Numbered from the stretch's first letter, positions 27,304-38,942 are shown. The stretch is DNA of 64,000 nt from Helicostylum pulchrum (GCA_025677825.1 JAIXMO010000059.1:62001-126000); one strand, 5' to 3'. A program made the numbers and translations. The notes: generated from the sequence alone by a model not told the origin.

Positions 27304-28750
27304 AAAAAAGCTCATTGAAATACCGGACTTCTAAAATCGCTCACATAAGAAATCACTGCTAAAATTAGCAGTTATAATAAATATGGGTTTTTATTTTTAA
27401 AGAAACAGGAAATATGTTTTGGACCCAGGTTATTTAGTACAAAATGGCTGTTTTAAATATATCTCTGATAAAAAAAAAATTAAAAACATACTTTTTTGTT
27501 TTTTTTTCGATTTTCATTTTTGGGGGTCAACCCCTTTTGTGTTTTTATGGTCGTTTTATAATTACTCCGAATCCAATTTGCCTATCTCTGTAAAAAAAAC
27601 GTTCATAATATGGATCTCGTTTAGACGCTTTTAATCCATTTTAAATCATACTTTTAATGCAAAAACTGAAGGAGTAATCGCTATTTTAGACGTTTTTTTT
27701 TTTGGGGAAAAAAAATACACTTTTTTAATGTAACATCGTGTAACCATTTTCAGAGCTTCGCGACTATATAAAATGTAGTTTTTTATTACCGTGTTTGGTT
27801 ATAGGACCAAATGTAGATATTTAAAAACTATATATTGAATGTTTGTAAATAAAAGTGCTACATCTAAAACTGGGCGAGAAAACGCGCTTTAAAGAATCCG
27901 CTAATTTAAGGACCGCTTAACTCAAAATTTAGCGAAAAAAAAACGTCTAAAACAGTGATTACTCGGTCAGTATTTTTATTAAAAATATAAGTTTAAATGG
28001 ATTAAATGTGCCTAAAAAAGCACTTTATTATCATTGTTTTTTCCACAAATAACGGCAAAGTAAATATTGAGTAATTTCAAATTAGCCACAAAAACACAAA
28101 AGGGGTTGACCCTCCAAAATGACCAAAAATCATCAAAAATGATCGACTGAAGAAAAAAATAAAAAATCGAGAAAAATATAAAACAACATGCAGTTTTTAA
28201 TTTTGGTATTAAAGACAACATCTTAAAGGGTAACTTGTACTAAGTAACCTAGGCAAAAGAATTATTTCCTGATGTTTAATCATACAATGAAAACATCTTA
28301 TTTCGATCACCGAAAAATGACCTTTTTTAGAAGTTACTTCTAAACCTTTACTTAAAAAGACGCGTTTTTAAGAGGATAATGGGCAGACAATGATACATTA
28401 TAATACTTTTAATAGTTCTTGAACTCACCCAAGCTATTGTACAAAAATATATGCTGTGTATCGTTTTCTGCAAGAGTTCAAACATTAAAATTATGTTGAA
28501 CTCTATTAAATTTTTTATTGATGTCAATTAAAATAGTACACAGCTATTTATTGGAATAACACATAACAATACATTTCAAAACTGCTTCTATATGATATAT
28601 AGGACTAAAAAGAATCTTTATATTCACTTTATTTGACTTACACTGCATTCTTTTTCAATATTTCATCACTTTGCAACAGTCTGTTTTTAATTACTTTTCC
28701 TAGTTAAATTTCTAAAGATTCACAGCTGATATTCGCTCTATTCAAGTATA
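27304..28750 (+). repeat. left arm of 1.45-kb inverted repeat
   Basis: 1447 bp that reappear in reverse complement at 32220-33666. The alignment is collinear with no net indel: paired coordinates sum to 60970 at both ends and at several internal points checked, including homopolymer lengths. I found one mismatch, near the outer end (T at about 27315 against C). The inner edge is sharp at 28750. Two chance ORFs on each arm are therefore mirror copies and are not genes. Confidence 0.95.
27406..28273. mobile_element. diverged palindromic (foldback/MITE-like) element in left arm
   Basis: Within the arm, the outer half (27406 to about 27710) and the inner half (about 27930 to 28273) are diverged inverted copies of each other. 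Shared blocks include the CAGGAAATA terminus, AGGTTA-TTAGTACAA, GGGTCAACCCCTTTTGTG and ATTACTC before a similar tail. Non-coding, AT-rich. It fits a non-autonomous foldback element, but no clear target-site duplication was found. Confidence 0.55.
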
Positions 28751-29393
28751 AATTGACTGTCTTTATACTTTAATTACTTTGTAAGGTTTATTTTATTATC
28801 CTCTCTCTATTAGTTTGATTATTATTCCTTTGTTTTAATAATATCGTTTTGTACACTTTTGAAGACTAGACACTTTTATATAAGTTAAATATGTCTTTTT
28901 TTATTATCACTTTTATATTTATTTTATATTTTTAGTAGTTTTGTAAAGTTGGATTACACCCTTAAGTCGAATTAGTGGCGATAGAGGTGTTAAAGCGGGG
29001 GCACCGAAGATGTTCTGGAGAAATCTACCCTTAAAGCGATTCTAAATATGATTTATTTTTTTGCAGAGACAAATATTTATGCCTTTTTTAAAAAAAATTA
29101 ACTTGAAACAGCTATCATGAAAAACCCTTATTAAGGCTGTTATTTTTCCATAAACCAAAAGCATATAAAATATCAAATTGAACCAATCTTATTAATTTTT
29201 TTTAGCTGTACAACCACCACTAAAAAAAAAAAAGATTGACTGTTTGTTTGCTATAAAAAAATTGCCCTGTTGCGTTTCATGTACATACACTTGCACAAAA
29301 AAATACTTTTTTTCTCTCTCTCTGTCTTTCTCTTTTATTACTAAAAAAAATAGAGTGAGAACGAAAGAAAAAAAAAACCCCCCCATCGCGCGC
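28751..29393. other. promoter side of the anillin-like gene, inside the inverted repeat
   Basis: 643 bp unique spacer between the left arm and the ATG at 29394. T-rich to 28950; a CT-rich stretch (29310-29340) and a C/G cluster (29379-29392) lie just before the start codon. No gene seen. Confidence 0.4.
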
Positions 29394-31681
29394 ATGTCAA
29401 ATGAGTTTCTTACAAGAGACACAATGTCTTCTACTTTGAGTAATTCGAACGTACAGGACATTACTGAGCAAAGTATTGGACACGACTTTGCTTCTAGCAT
29501 TCGAGTTTCTGATCTCGCTATTCGATCCACATCCTTTCCCCTGTCATCCGCCACCATGGAAGCCGCCGCCTCAACAACAACTGAAAAAGTAAATGCATCC
29601 TATACAACAATAAAACCAAAGCGACGTGTCACTTTTAATTTGGACAACACTCAAATAAAAACAATATCGTCGTATGAGTCCAGTATATCCTCTGCTTCCG
29701 AAACATCATCGCTACAGGAAGAAGAAGAAGATTCCATCAGTACACTATGTACCAAAATTCAGGAACCGATTATTCACGAACAACCTTCTTCTGCAGAACG
29801 TATCTCGAAAAAAGAAAGCTATGATGCACTGCAAAAGAGAAAACAGTTTAGGCGTGATCATCATCAACAACCTGCAACTAAACCTGGATATTGGTACCCT
29901 CTTGCTTCTCCGCGTACGCCCGGCTCAACCAGATTAACACCGACTGTAAGATCTTTGGAATTAACTGAAAAACTTATTGATGAAACTATACAAAGAGAGA
30001 TGTTACTAAATCCCAATATTCAGCAGTACACTCCTCCTTCGCCTTCTCCGTCACCTCGATCTGATATGGATGAATCAACTTCTTCGCCTTCTATAGATCT
30101 CGATGATGAACCAGTAACCCCTTCGACCATAAGACATAATAGTGTGCTAATTTCTGATACAGAAGACGAAGCAGAAGAAGAATATGATGACGAGCCAACT
30201 ATTATCATCTTATCCGATAAAACAACCACTGACATTTCTTCTAACGAACCAAATGATACCATTTCATCTAACGAACCAACCACTGTTACAATTTCGTCTG
30301 ACGAAGAAGACGAGCCAACAACTGTACTTTCATCCGACGAAGAAATCGATGATTTCGACAGCTCGGTGTATCATCAAGTATTACCAATCTCAAATTGCGA
30401 ACCGCCTAATCTTACCTTTCCATTCGAACAAAATCTAGTACCTATCATAACAAATAAAGATGTACTCATTATATCACCACCCCCATCACCGCAATTACCG
30501 CAGGAGGATAGCGACGATAGTGAAAATCCTGTTTGGGTCGATCATGCCAGTCTATTAATCAATAGAAATTCGTTTCAAGCACAGGAAAGAAGGGGTGTCT
30601 TTTTTGTAAAAGTCTTGAAAGCAGAGTCACTTGATTTCCCAATTGAAAATGGTAATATGTTATTTATTTATTTAAAGAAAAAAAAAAGGGTTTCTAAATT
30701 ATTCTATTTTAGATCACACAAAAACATTCTGTACTATAAATTATAAGGGAAAAGTAGTTAGATCCAATCACCAAACTATGTCGCACACAATAGATATTGA
30801 AAATGAGATGAGAATGTAAAAAAAAAAGAAAAATTGATTTTTTCTGTGTGTAAATTAAACTTTTATTTGTATAGTGATGATGTAGATGCAGAAGAGCAAA
30901 TTACAGTTACTATTCATGTTGAAAAGAAGGAGACAAATTGGTATAACCGTATTCGATCATCGTCATCTGACTTGGAACGGTATATTCATGACACAGACGG
31001 GTCTATATGTCAAACTTCGTTTTCTCCTAACCGATTTGCTATTGATGGGTCCGGCGATCAAAAAGCCACTTTGATGTTGGTAAATAACTGGTACCATGAA
31101 ACAAACCCTACTACCTCCTCTTCTTTATTGTTAAAGAGATCTCCTTTCAAGAAAAAGAAACCTCGTCATATTGCGAAAGCAGTCGGTAAAATTTACATTC
31201 AGTGTCTTTACATCACTGTTGCAAACTCATGCCAATATATACCACATAATATGAATGAAGCTCTTGAAGCATTAAATACCAAACGATTTCATCAAACCAG
31301 CTGGAAATCAGGATACCTTTTTCAACGAACCGAAAAATCAAAGGTAATTATAAATATACATGTTATATTATTACTTGACTAATTTACACACATATAAAAA
31401 AAAAGCCGCCGAAAAAAAGATACTTTACTTTAACAGGTGCTAATTTATTTGTTCAATTAGCAGAACAAGAAAGAGAACCGTTATATAAAATCCCGCTTTC
31501 TAGTGTAACGAAGTTAACATGGGATCATTCTAGCGTGGATGATGGATTTCAATTAGTTTTTGAAAACCAAAAATGTGTTTATTTTTCTTGTCAGTCATTA
31601 AATGAATTAAGAAGATGGATTGCTGTATTAGAAGTTATGATCTACAAGTTACCCGAGTTACCTGAATGGGTAACTTCATAA
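29394..31681 (+). CDS. anillin/Bud4-like protein with C-terminal PH domain
   Basis: Probable cortical scaffold for septin/actomyosin rings at septation or budding sites. Exons 29394-30651, 30713-30815, 30875-31343, 31406-31681 give 701 aa. The N-terminal about 400 aa are Ser/Thr/acidic and disordered, with SP/TP-rich patches (TPPSPSPSPRSD) suggesting phosphorylation. From GVFFVKVLKAESLDFPIEN a C2-like/anillin-homology region begins (DHTKTFCTINYKGKVVRSNH, ITVTIHVEKKE). The C-terminal PH domain is KKRYFTLTGANLFVQLAE through the hallmark Trp in LNELRRWIAVLE. Domain order and size match fungal Bud4/Mid2 proteins. The entire gene is enclosed by the 27.3/33.7-kb inverted repeat, which is unusual for a single-copy cell-cycle gene. 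Confidence 0.85.
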
Positions 31682-31687
31682 AATAAT

Positions 31688-31729
<42 letters not shown>

Positions 31730-32219
31730 CACTCACACATAAAAAAAAACACGCACACACACTCAACATCCACATCACATATATATAAAACACCAACTCC
31801 CCATATAGCATCGTCATTTAACAACAACAACAAAAAAATCAGTTTTCACTCTAGAGCCCTATTTTAAATAAATTATTTACTATTATAAAAAAAATATATT
31901 CTATTGATAGATATATGCATGAGAATAGGCATTTATAGCGTCTTGATAGAGAGGTCTGTAGTAAACAAGTTTAAACTTTATCTGTGACTAGATTACAGCC
32001 CCCTGAATATCATATTTCGTTTTTTAGTGCTACTATTGTATATAGATCACATGAGTAAAAGTGACCATCCATTTCAGCCCAAGATGTATTTATTCTGTCA
32101 TTTTTTTTAGAATAGATAAATCACTTTTTCTTCCTCTTTTTCTCCTTTACAATGTATACCACCAGCAAGTACTTTTTCGATATATTTATTCGATTATTAT
32201 TCTGCATTTCTTTTTACTC
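31682..32219. other. 3' region of the anillin-like gene, inside the inverted repeat
   Basis: Begins with a C-run and a TC microsatellite (31688-31720), then AT-rich unique sequence up to the right arm. No gene seen. Confidence 0.45.
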
Positions 32220-33666
32220 TATACTTGAATAGAGCGAATATCAGCTGTGAATCTTTAGAAATTTAACTAGGAAAAGTAATTAAAAACAGACTGTTGCAAA
32301 GTGATGAAATATTGAAAAAGAATGCAGTGTAAGTCAAATAAAGTGAATATAAAGATTCTTTTTAGTCCTATATATCATATAGAAGCAGTTTTGAAATGTA
32401 TTGTTATGTGTTATTCCAATAAATAGCTGTGTACTATTTTAATTGACATCAATAAAAAATTTAATAGAGTTCAACATAATTTTAATGTTTGAACTCTTGC
32501 AGAAAACGATACACAGCATATATTTTTGTACAATAGCTTGGGTGAGTTCAAGAACTATTAAAAGTATTATAATGTATCATTGTCTGCCCATTATCCTCTT
32601 AAAAACGCGTCTTTTTAAGTAAAGGTTTAGAAGTAACTTCTAAAAAAGGTCATTTTTCGGTGATCGAAATAAGATGTTTTCATTGTATGATTAAACATCA
32701 GGAAATAATTCTTTTGCCTAGGTTACTTAGTACAAGTTACCCTTTAAGATGTTGTCTTTAATACCAAAATTAAAAACTGCATGTTGTTTTATATTTTTCT
32801 CGATTTTTTATTTTTTTCTTCAGTCGATCATTTTTGATGATTTTTGGTCATTTTGGAGGGTCAACCCCTTTTGTGTTTTTGTGGCTAATTTGAAATTACT
32901 CAATATTTACTTTGCCGTTATTTGTGGAAAAAACAATGATAATAAAGTGCTTTTTTAGGCACATTTAATCCATTTAAACTTATATTTTTAATAAAAATAC
33001 TGACCGAGTAATCACTGTTTTAGACGTTTTTTTTTCGCTAAATTTTGAGTTAAGCGGTCCTTAAATTAGCGGATTCTTTAAAGCGCGTTTTCTCGCCCAG
33101 TTTTAGATGTAGCACTTTTATTTACAAACATTCAATATATAGTTTTTAAATATCTACATTTGGTCCTATAACCAAACACGGTAATAAAAAACTACATTTT
33201 ATATAGTCGCGAAGCTCTGAAAATGGTTACACGATGTTACATTAAAAAAGTGTATTTTTTTTCCCCAAAAAAAAAAACGTCTAAAATAGCGATTACTCCT
33301 TCAGTTTTTGCATTAAAAGTATGATTTAAAATGGATTAAAAGCGTCTAAACGAGATCCATATTATGAACGTTTTTTTTACAGAGATAGGCAAATTGGATT
33401 CGGAGTAATTATAAAACGACCATAAAAACACAAAAGGGGTTGACCCCCAAAAATGAAAATCGAAAAAAAAACAAAAAAGTATGTTTTTAATTTTTTTTTT
33501 ATCAGAGATATATTTAAAACAGCCATTTTGTACTAAATAACCTGGGTCCAAAACATATTTCCTGTTTCTTTAAAAATAAAAACCCATATTTATTATAACT
33601 GCTAATTTTAGCAGTGATTTCTTATGTGAGCGATTTTAGAAGTCCGGTATTTCAGTGAGCTTTTTT
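32220..33666 (-). repeat. right arm of 1.45-kb inverted repeat
   Basis: Reverse complement of 27304-28750 (see left arm). The inner edge at 32220 is sharp: the base pair 32219/28751 is the first mismatch. Near-identity implies a recent duplication or ongoing gene conversion between the arms. Confidence 0.95.
32697..33564. mobile_element. diverged palindromic (foldback/MITE-like) element in right arm
   Basis: Mirror copy of the element at 27406-28273. Terminal CAGGAAATA begins at about 32698, and the same internal inverted blocks are present. Confidence 0.55.
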
Positions 33667-34697
33667 CTTTAGAAGAAAATTATTCACTGTTCGATAATAA
33701 GGGGGGCTTTCTTCCACTTTTCGGCCACCCTTAAATAGAGACGCTACTGTAGTAGTAAACCCCGAAAATACTTTTGATGTAGGTACTGGTGAATTTTCAC
33801 CAAATGTGTTTAGAAGCAAGCATTACAAAGACAAAGTGAAGACGGCTTTACTTGTTGAAAAAACTATGTGAAGATGTTAAAGCTGTCATTGATAAAAAGC
33901 ACAAGGCGTCTGAAGATTATAATAGTCAAAGATGTAGCCGCTGCGTGCAGCCCAAGAAGGGGATCAAGTACATCCAAATACTTCTTTTTTTTTCTCAGTT
34001 ATGCATTAAAGATAAAGTGTATCTACGCCTATCTCCTAGATTCACTAGCTTACCGAATAGTATAAAAATTACAAAAAGCCGGGGAAATAGCCACGGAGTC
34101 CAGAGCTTAAAATAACTTGTCACTTTTACTTGATCTATCGATAGTTTAATAACGATAAATTTACTCCTATTCGACTACTTGTAGAGAGAAAATAAAGATT
34201 AAAAAAAAGTTAAAAAGGGAGGAAGCATTTTTTTTTGACGCTAGTAGTAAACTATGCTTTCTTTCTACTTACTCGTTATATATAAGAATACTTGTATTAA
34301 GGAGATATTTAGACATAGTTTCAAAAAAAAAAGAGGGTCTACTTTGATAAATATGTACGCGATCTTACCTGAACCCTTTCTTTATGCAAAAGAAAAATAA
34401 ATGACCAGTCCCTAGATCAAGGGAGCTTTACTTTATTGTTAGTGTTTATTATTATTTTAAACAAAAAGAAAAATTGTAATCATTTCTCTTTTTTTTTATA
34501 TATACATGTATGCAACATAGTATAAACAAATAACAAGCATAGCTGTCAATTCCAATAAGCAGAAACAAGACAAGTGCAAAGAAAATAGATTAAGGTTTAG
34601 TATGTGACTGTTTGGTCATTTTAACCTCTCTTCTTTTTTTTTTTTGCATGATGAAAAATGGGGATGTAATTTTTTTTTTTCTCACATATAAAAAAAT
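33667..34697. other. gene-poor region right of the inverted repeat
   Basis: Contains the decayed coding fragment described at 33743-34110 and AT-rich DNA up to the next gene, including poly-T runs at 34637-34646 and 34670-34680. No other gene recognised. Confidence 0.4.
33743..34110 (+). pseudogene. decayed coding fragment of unknown protein, possible mobile-element remnant
   Basis: One frame reads DATVVVNPENTFDVGTGEF then SPNVFRSKHYKDKVKTALLV, ending at a TGA (33868-33870). Reading resumes in a shifted frame as CEDVKAVIDKKHKASED then YNSQRCSRCVQPKKGIK. The two pieces fit one protein broken by a frameshift. The R-C-S-R-C pair resembles half of a zinc ribbon. I do not recognise the family. 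It sits directly beside the right inverted-repeat arm, so it may belong to whatever element created that repeat. Confidence 0.35.
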
Positions 34698-35060
34698 ATG
34701 AACAAACAATATCAATCAATATTAACAAATAATAGCAACAATCTGGCGCAGTATTATGAGTACAGGGTTTACGATAGAAATATTGGTGACCAAAGAGAAA
34801 TGCGTAGTTCCATGTCAGAATATGGACCGTGTCCTATTGTTGTAATGTCACGCCATCAAGGTTTTCAATGGAATGAAGAACTCTTTGTGAGTGCATACAG
34901 ACGTAGTGCCGGGTATGAATGTCATAAGAGTCCTCTCCTGGAAGACAGAGATAAAAAAATCAGCTCTACAACCAACCAAACTTGTTTACAAGATAACTCT
35001 ACTTCACCTGAAGTTATTGAAATTAAATTGACTGAAGCTGACCGTGATGTTTGGCCATAA
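34698..35060 (+). CDS. small hydrophilic protein of unknown function
   Basis: Single-exon ORF of 120 aa. The first ATG follows a polypyrimidine tract and a short A-rich leader, as in its neighbours. There is no signal peptide or membrane helix. The central segment CPIVVMSRHQGFQWNEELFV is compact and varied, with aromatic residues, in contrast to the polar flanks; such an isolated short block suggests a conserved interaction motif. The C-terminus is acidic (SPEVIEIKLTEADRDVW). The stop lies 110 bp from the stop of the convergent MIT-domain gene. No domain assignment is made. Confidence 0.6.
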   Translation: MNKQYQSILTNNSNNLAQYYEYRVYDRNIGDQREMRSSMSEYGPCPIVVMSRHQGFQWNEELFVSAYRRSAGYECHKSPLLEDRDKKISSTTNQTCLQDNSTSPEVIEIKLTEADRDVWP

Positions 35061-35170
35061 AAAATAAAATGATAATAAAAATAGTAGGGTTTTTTCTTTA
35101 ATAAATAATAGTGTAATAATAATTAAGATAGATAGTACAAATAAATAGTTAATAGTTTTTTTTTTTTTTG

Positions 35171-36732
35171 TTACTCATTCACCCATGAGCCACCTCTTTT
35201 TAACCATTTTGCCAACAAGACGGTAATATCGCTTACAACAAATCCACCAATGACAGTATTAATAACAGTACAAACACGAACTAATTTCATAATCAATACA
35301 TCGTGTTGAGGTTGTCTTGATCTTCTCTTTTCCATATGATAATGGTTTAACCAATTTTCTGATAATAATCATAAGTATCAGTATCAAAAGCAATTATAAG
35401 AATAGGGGAATATTAAAAAATATTTTACCTAGAATATGAAGTCTCGTAAACAACTTTTGTAGTACTTCAATGTAGTGTTTAAATTGATCTTCACTAAAAA
35501 AAAAAAAAATTAATAAAAATACTAAAGTAAAGATATATACACGTACGTTTTTGTTAAACTAAAAGCATTCATACGTTCCACAGATTTTGTTAATTTAGTA
35601 CCCCAAGACATGAAAGATTGGGTCTTTTTTCCACTGTCCATTCTACTAATAGTAGACATTGAATCACGACTATTACTGTGAATCATACTTGTACTTTTTA
35701 CTTGATACGAACCATTGACACTACTAACACTACTATTTGAACTTGATTCAACATGACTTTCTCTCTTTAATTTCTTTGATAAACTTGTTTGCAAATGATC
35801 TACTGAATGCTCAAAGTTATCCAACAATTTAGTTGAACTTATCAAGTCATCTAAATAAGACCATTTTTCTAATCTAGCAATTTCATTTAAAAGTGATTCA
35901 CAAGCAGAAACTTTAACGTCCATTGAAGATAATTTAATATTGGGTTGCTGCCTATAACAAGTAAGTGAGTACAAAAAATAAGAAAAAATAAATATATTAA
36001 ATTTACCACAGGTTTTTGGGTATATAAAGCTTTTGTGTAATGTGAGCACCTTCCAACATACTTTTTTCAAGAGCCAAGATGAGCTTTAGATGCCCACCAT
36101 CGTCAATAATTTCATCCTCTTTGTCAATGAGATACTCCATATCGGTACTGATTTGATCTTTTAGTATAAAACCGTAAGAAGGAGTCTTTTTGGATGCGAA
36201 ACCGTCCATAGATAAACGATTAGCAGCCTTTTTTCTCATGGAACCTAAACTACCATTTACAGAAGGTCTACTAATGATGGGTCTATTGATTATAATTGTA
36301 GTAGCGGCGGTATGAGTGGAATCATTGTCTTGATCATCATTATCATCTAGTAAAGTTTCGACAGTAGACATGGAAGAAGATCTTTGCATTAAAGGTGACT
36401 TTGGTAAACTACTTGTGCGAGTACGAAATACAGATTTTTTTATTGGTATAGGTGTATCTTTTAATGAAGGTAAAGCCATGGTAGGTTGTTCAACAATCGA
36501 AGAAGATTCAGAAGATTCAACAGAACTAATTGAACTAATTGAAGATCGATTACTGCTTTTTATAATCCTTGAACTATGTCTTGGTGGTCTAGTGATAATA
36601 GGTGTAACAGGTTCTGGTGTAATACGTTTATTATTATTAGTAGTAGTAGCAGGAGTACTTTTCGATGTTTGTAATTGTAAATTAGGTGGCGAAACAGGTA
36701 ATTTCTCCTTTTGTGTACTAACAAACCCAACT

Positions 36733-36763
<31 letters not shown>

Positions 36764-37261
36764 GAGGTGAATTTTGCCAATGATTTCCTTCAATAGAAGA
36801 AGACGATGTCATCTTTCTAACCATTTTCGTTGCTGAATATTTATTGTTACTTGTCGGTTTATTCCACTCTTCTTCACTTTCTAATTTAGACGTAATTGTA
36901 CTTAGCAAGCGAATTCGTTCAGAATAAGAGTCATGCTATTTCAAATAATAAAAAATACTTTTTTTTTAGTTTTCCCCTTTTTTTAAAAAATAAAAAATAA
37001 ATAAGAATAGCTTACAATCTCTTGTAATCTACGTCTATCGTTTTCCTTGTCTACAGTAGATAATACACGTTCTAATAACAAGATGGCTTCTCTATATGCG
37101 TTAATGGCACCTAATACATCATTGGTTGAATCGCACTGAACTGCTGCATTTGCTTTTTGTAAAGCAGATCGTAAAATGAGCTTTGATATTTGTTTCGAAT
37201 CTGTGCTAGATGATGAAGGAAAGGGATCGTTATTTATTACTACGGTCGTATCGTAACTCAT
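35171..37261 (-). CDS. MIT-domain protein with hydrophobic C-terminus
   Basis: Exons (complement): 37261-37016, 36935-36007, 35951-35547, 35493-35429, 35358-35171, giving 610 aa. Residues about 25-105 form an MIT three-helix unit (KLILRSALQKANAAVQCDST, LGAINAYREAILLLERVL, then ERIRLLSTITSKL), the module that binds ESCRT-III tails. A long Ser/Pro/Thr-rich linker follows, including a run of ten Ser (about 36737-36766). A second structured region (FILKDQISTDMEYLIDKEDE, LKLILALEKSMLEGAH) and a helical C-terminus end in a hydrophobic stretch (VCTVINTVIGGFVVSDITVL) that could insert in or lie on a membrane. Endosomal or vacuolar sorting is the likely setting, inferred from MIT alone. Exons 4 and 5 are short and rest on frame and splice consensus. 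Confidence 0.78.
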
Positions 37262-37729
37262 TATTACAATATTAAGAAGAAAAAAAAAAGAAAGAGATAA
37301 AACACACCCTTCTTTTTTTTCTTTTTTTTTTTTTTTCTTTTTTCTTCTTCTTTGGAATTAATTTTTTTAAAAAAGTCTCCTAATTATGTAATTGATGAAT
37401 GTGTCATACCATAATTTATATTTTTGTAACACACGGTGTTAATACTCGGTTCAATACTTTATGCCGTTTAAAAAAATGTGGCTGCATAAAAAGCAAAAAA
37501 AAACAAAAACAAAAAAGTTTATTTATCACCTCATAACTCGATTACTTTTTTTTTTCTTCGGTTGGTTTTATTATATTATTCATATCGGACACGGTTTCGG
37601 TTCTAGTGTCACTCTTTGTTTATAAAGCAATAAAATCCTACTCCAAAAACCTATTTTGTGCTTTTTTATCCCTTCTTTTTTAACTTTTTTTTTTTATATG
37701 TGCATAGACGCACACATTTTATAGTCAAA
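37262..37729. promoter_or_regulatory. divergent promoter region, MIT-domain gene / StuA-type gene
   Basis: 468 bp between two start codons on opposite strands. T-rich tracts (37314-37350, 37675-37695). No specific site recognised. Confidence 0.4.
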
Positions 37730-38942
37730 ATGCAATCAAACACTAATAATAATAACAATAATAATCCTAATAATAATAACAACAATAGTAGTAGTGATTG
37801 GCATAGTAATATATGGCATCGTCCTTCTTCTTCTACTACTACTGCAAGTATTGGAAACATATTATCTTCTTCTTCTTCTTTACCTACTTTACCACCTGTT
37901 CAATCTGGTTCTCAATCTCGTTACAGTACCAGTTCCAATCATTTCTATCAACCTTATTCTACTTTACCTAGATCGAGTTCTTCTTCTTCTCTCTTGTCAA
38001 ACAGTAGTCGTACAAAGCCACCTACAAGGCCTAGACTAACTACAACCTTGTGGGAAGATGAAAGCACATTATGCTATCAAGTAGATAATAAAGGCATTTG
38101 TGTTGCTCGTCGGCAAGGTAAATATATGATAATATATGTATATTTCTTTTGTCATTTAACTAGGTACTCCATTCTAGATAATGACATGATCAACGGCACA
38201 AAACTGTTAAACGTAGCTGGCATGTCAAGAGGAAAACGCGATGGTATCTTGAAAAACGAACGAGGAAGGATTGTTGTAAAAGTAGGAGCTATGCATTTGA
38301 AGGGAGTTTGGTAAATGTACAAAATTAAATGTTCAATAGAAATAAAAAAAATGCATACTAACACATATGACAGGATTCCTTTTGTTAGAGCTAAAGCATT
38401 AGCTAGTCAATTTAAAATATTTGATATCTTGCATCCTATATTTTCTGATGATCCCGCTTCTTTTCTGTACCCTTCTCATTTCCATCAAATGAATAATATG
38501 AATCGATTTAATAATTCGTCATCATCATCTACTAGCACCAATACATTGCAAAGATATTTGCCTTACCATACTTCTACAGAAGTGCCTCACAATAATGCCA
38601 TTTATGGTATCTATCATCATCAGCCGCAAGATTTGAATTACACCCAAGACCATCATTATCCTACCGAGACTTTTACCGGTTCTTCGGTTCAGAAAAGGTC
38701 TGATACTGAAGATGGCAAGTATTATTTAAATGAATTCGCAAAAAAAAAAAAAAAAAAAAAAAAAAAACTTAACATGTTTCCTGTATGTAGCAAATTTGAC
38801 CGCCAAATCCACTTTTAGTGATGGTTTACAGCCATATTATTTTTCTTCGCCTCCTTCAAATATCCAATATTTAAATAACACACAAACCAATTCAGATAAA
38901 ACACCCTCTACTCTACCTTCTACAGATAAATCATTTTGGTAA
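37730..38942 (+). CDS. STUA: APSES-domain transcription factor (StuA/Efg1 type)
   Basis: bHLH-like DNA-binding regulator controlling development and morphogenesis in fungi. Exons 37730-38117, 38178-38310, 38374-38714, 38791-38942 give 337 aa. The N-terminus is Asn/Ser-rich low complexity. The APSES domain runs from about residue 108: [81 protein letters not shown], matching StuA/Phd1/Efg1 almost residue by residue. Intron 3 (38715-38790) has a GC donor (GCAAGT); using the nearby GT donor instead shifts frame into an early stop, so GC-AG splicing is favoured. The C-terminus is Ser/Thr/Tyr/Asn-rich. Confidence 0.93.

Noticed and set aside
27419..27634. 71-codon ORF duplicated at 33336-33551, and 69-codon ORF at 28012-28221 duplicated at 32749-32958
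   Set aside because: Their identity is explained by the inverted-repeat arms; translations are low-complexity Phe/Lys-rich and likely non-coding.
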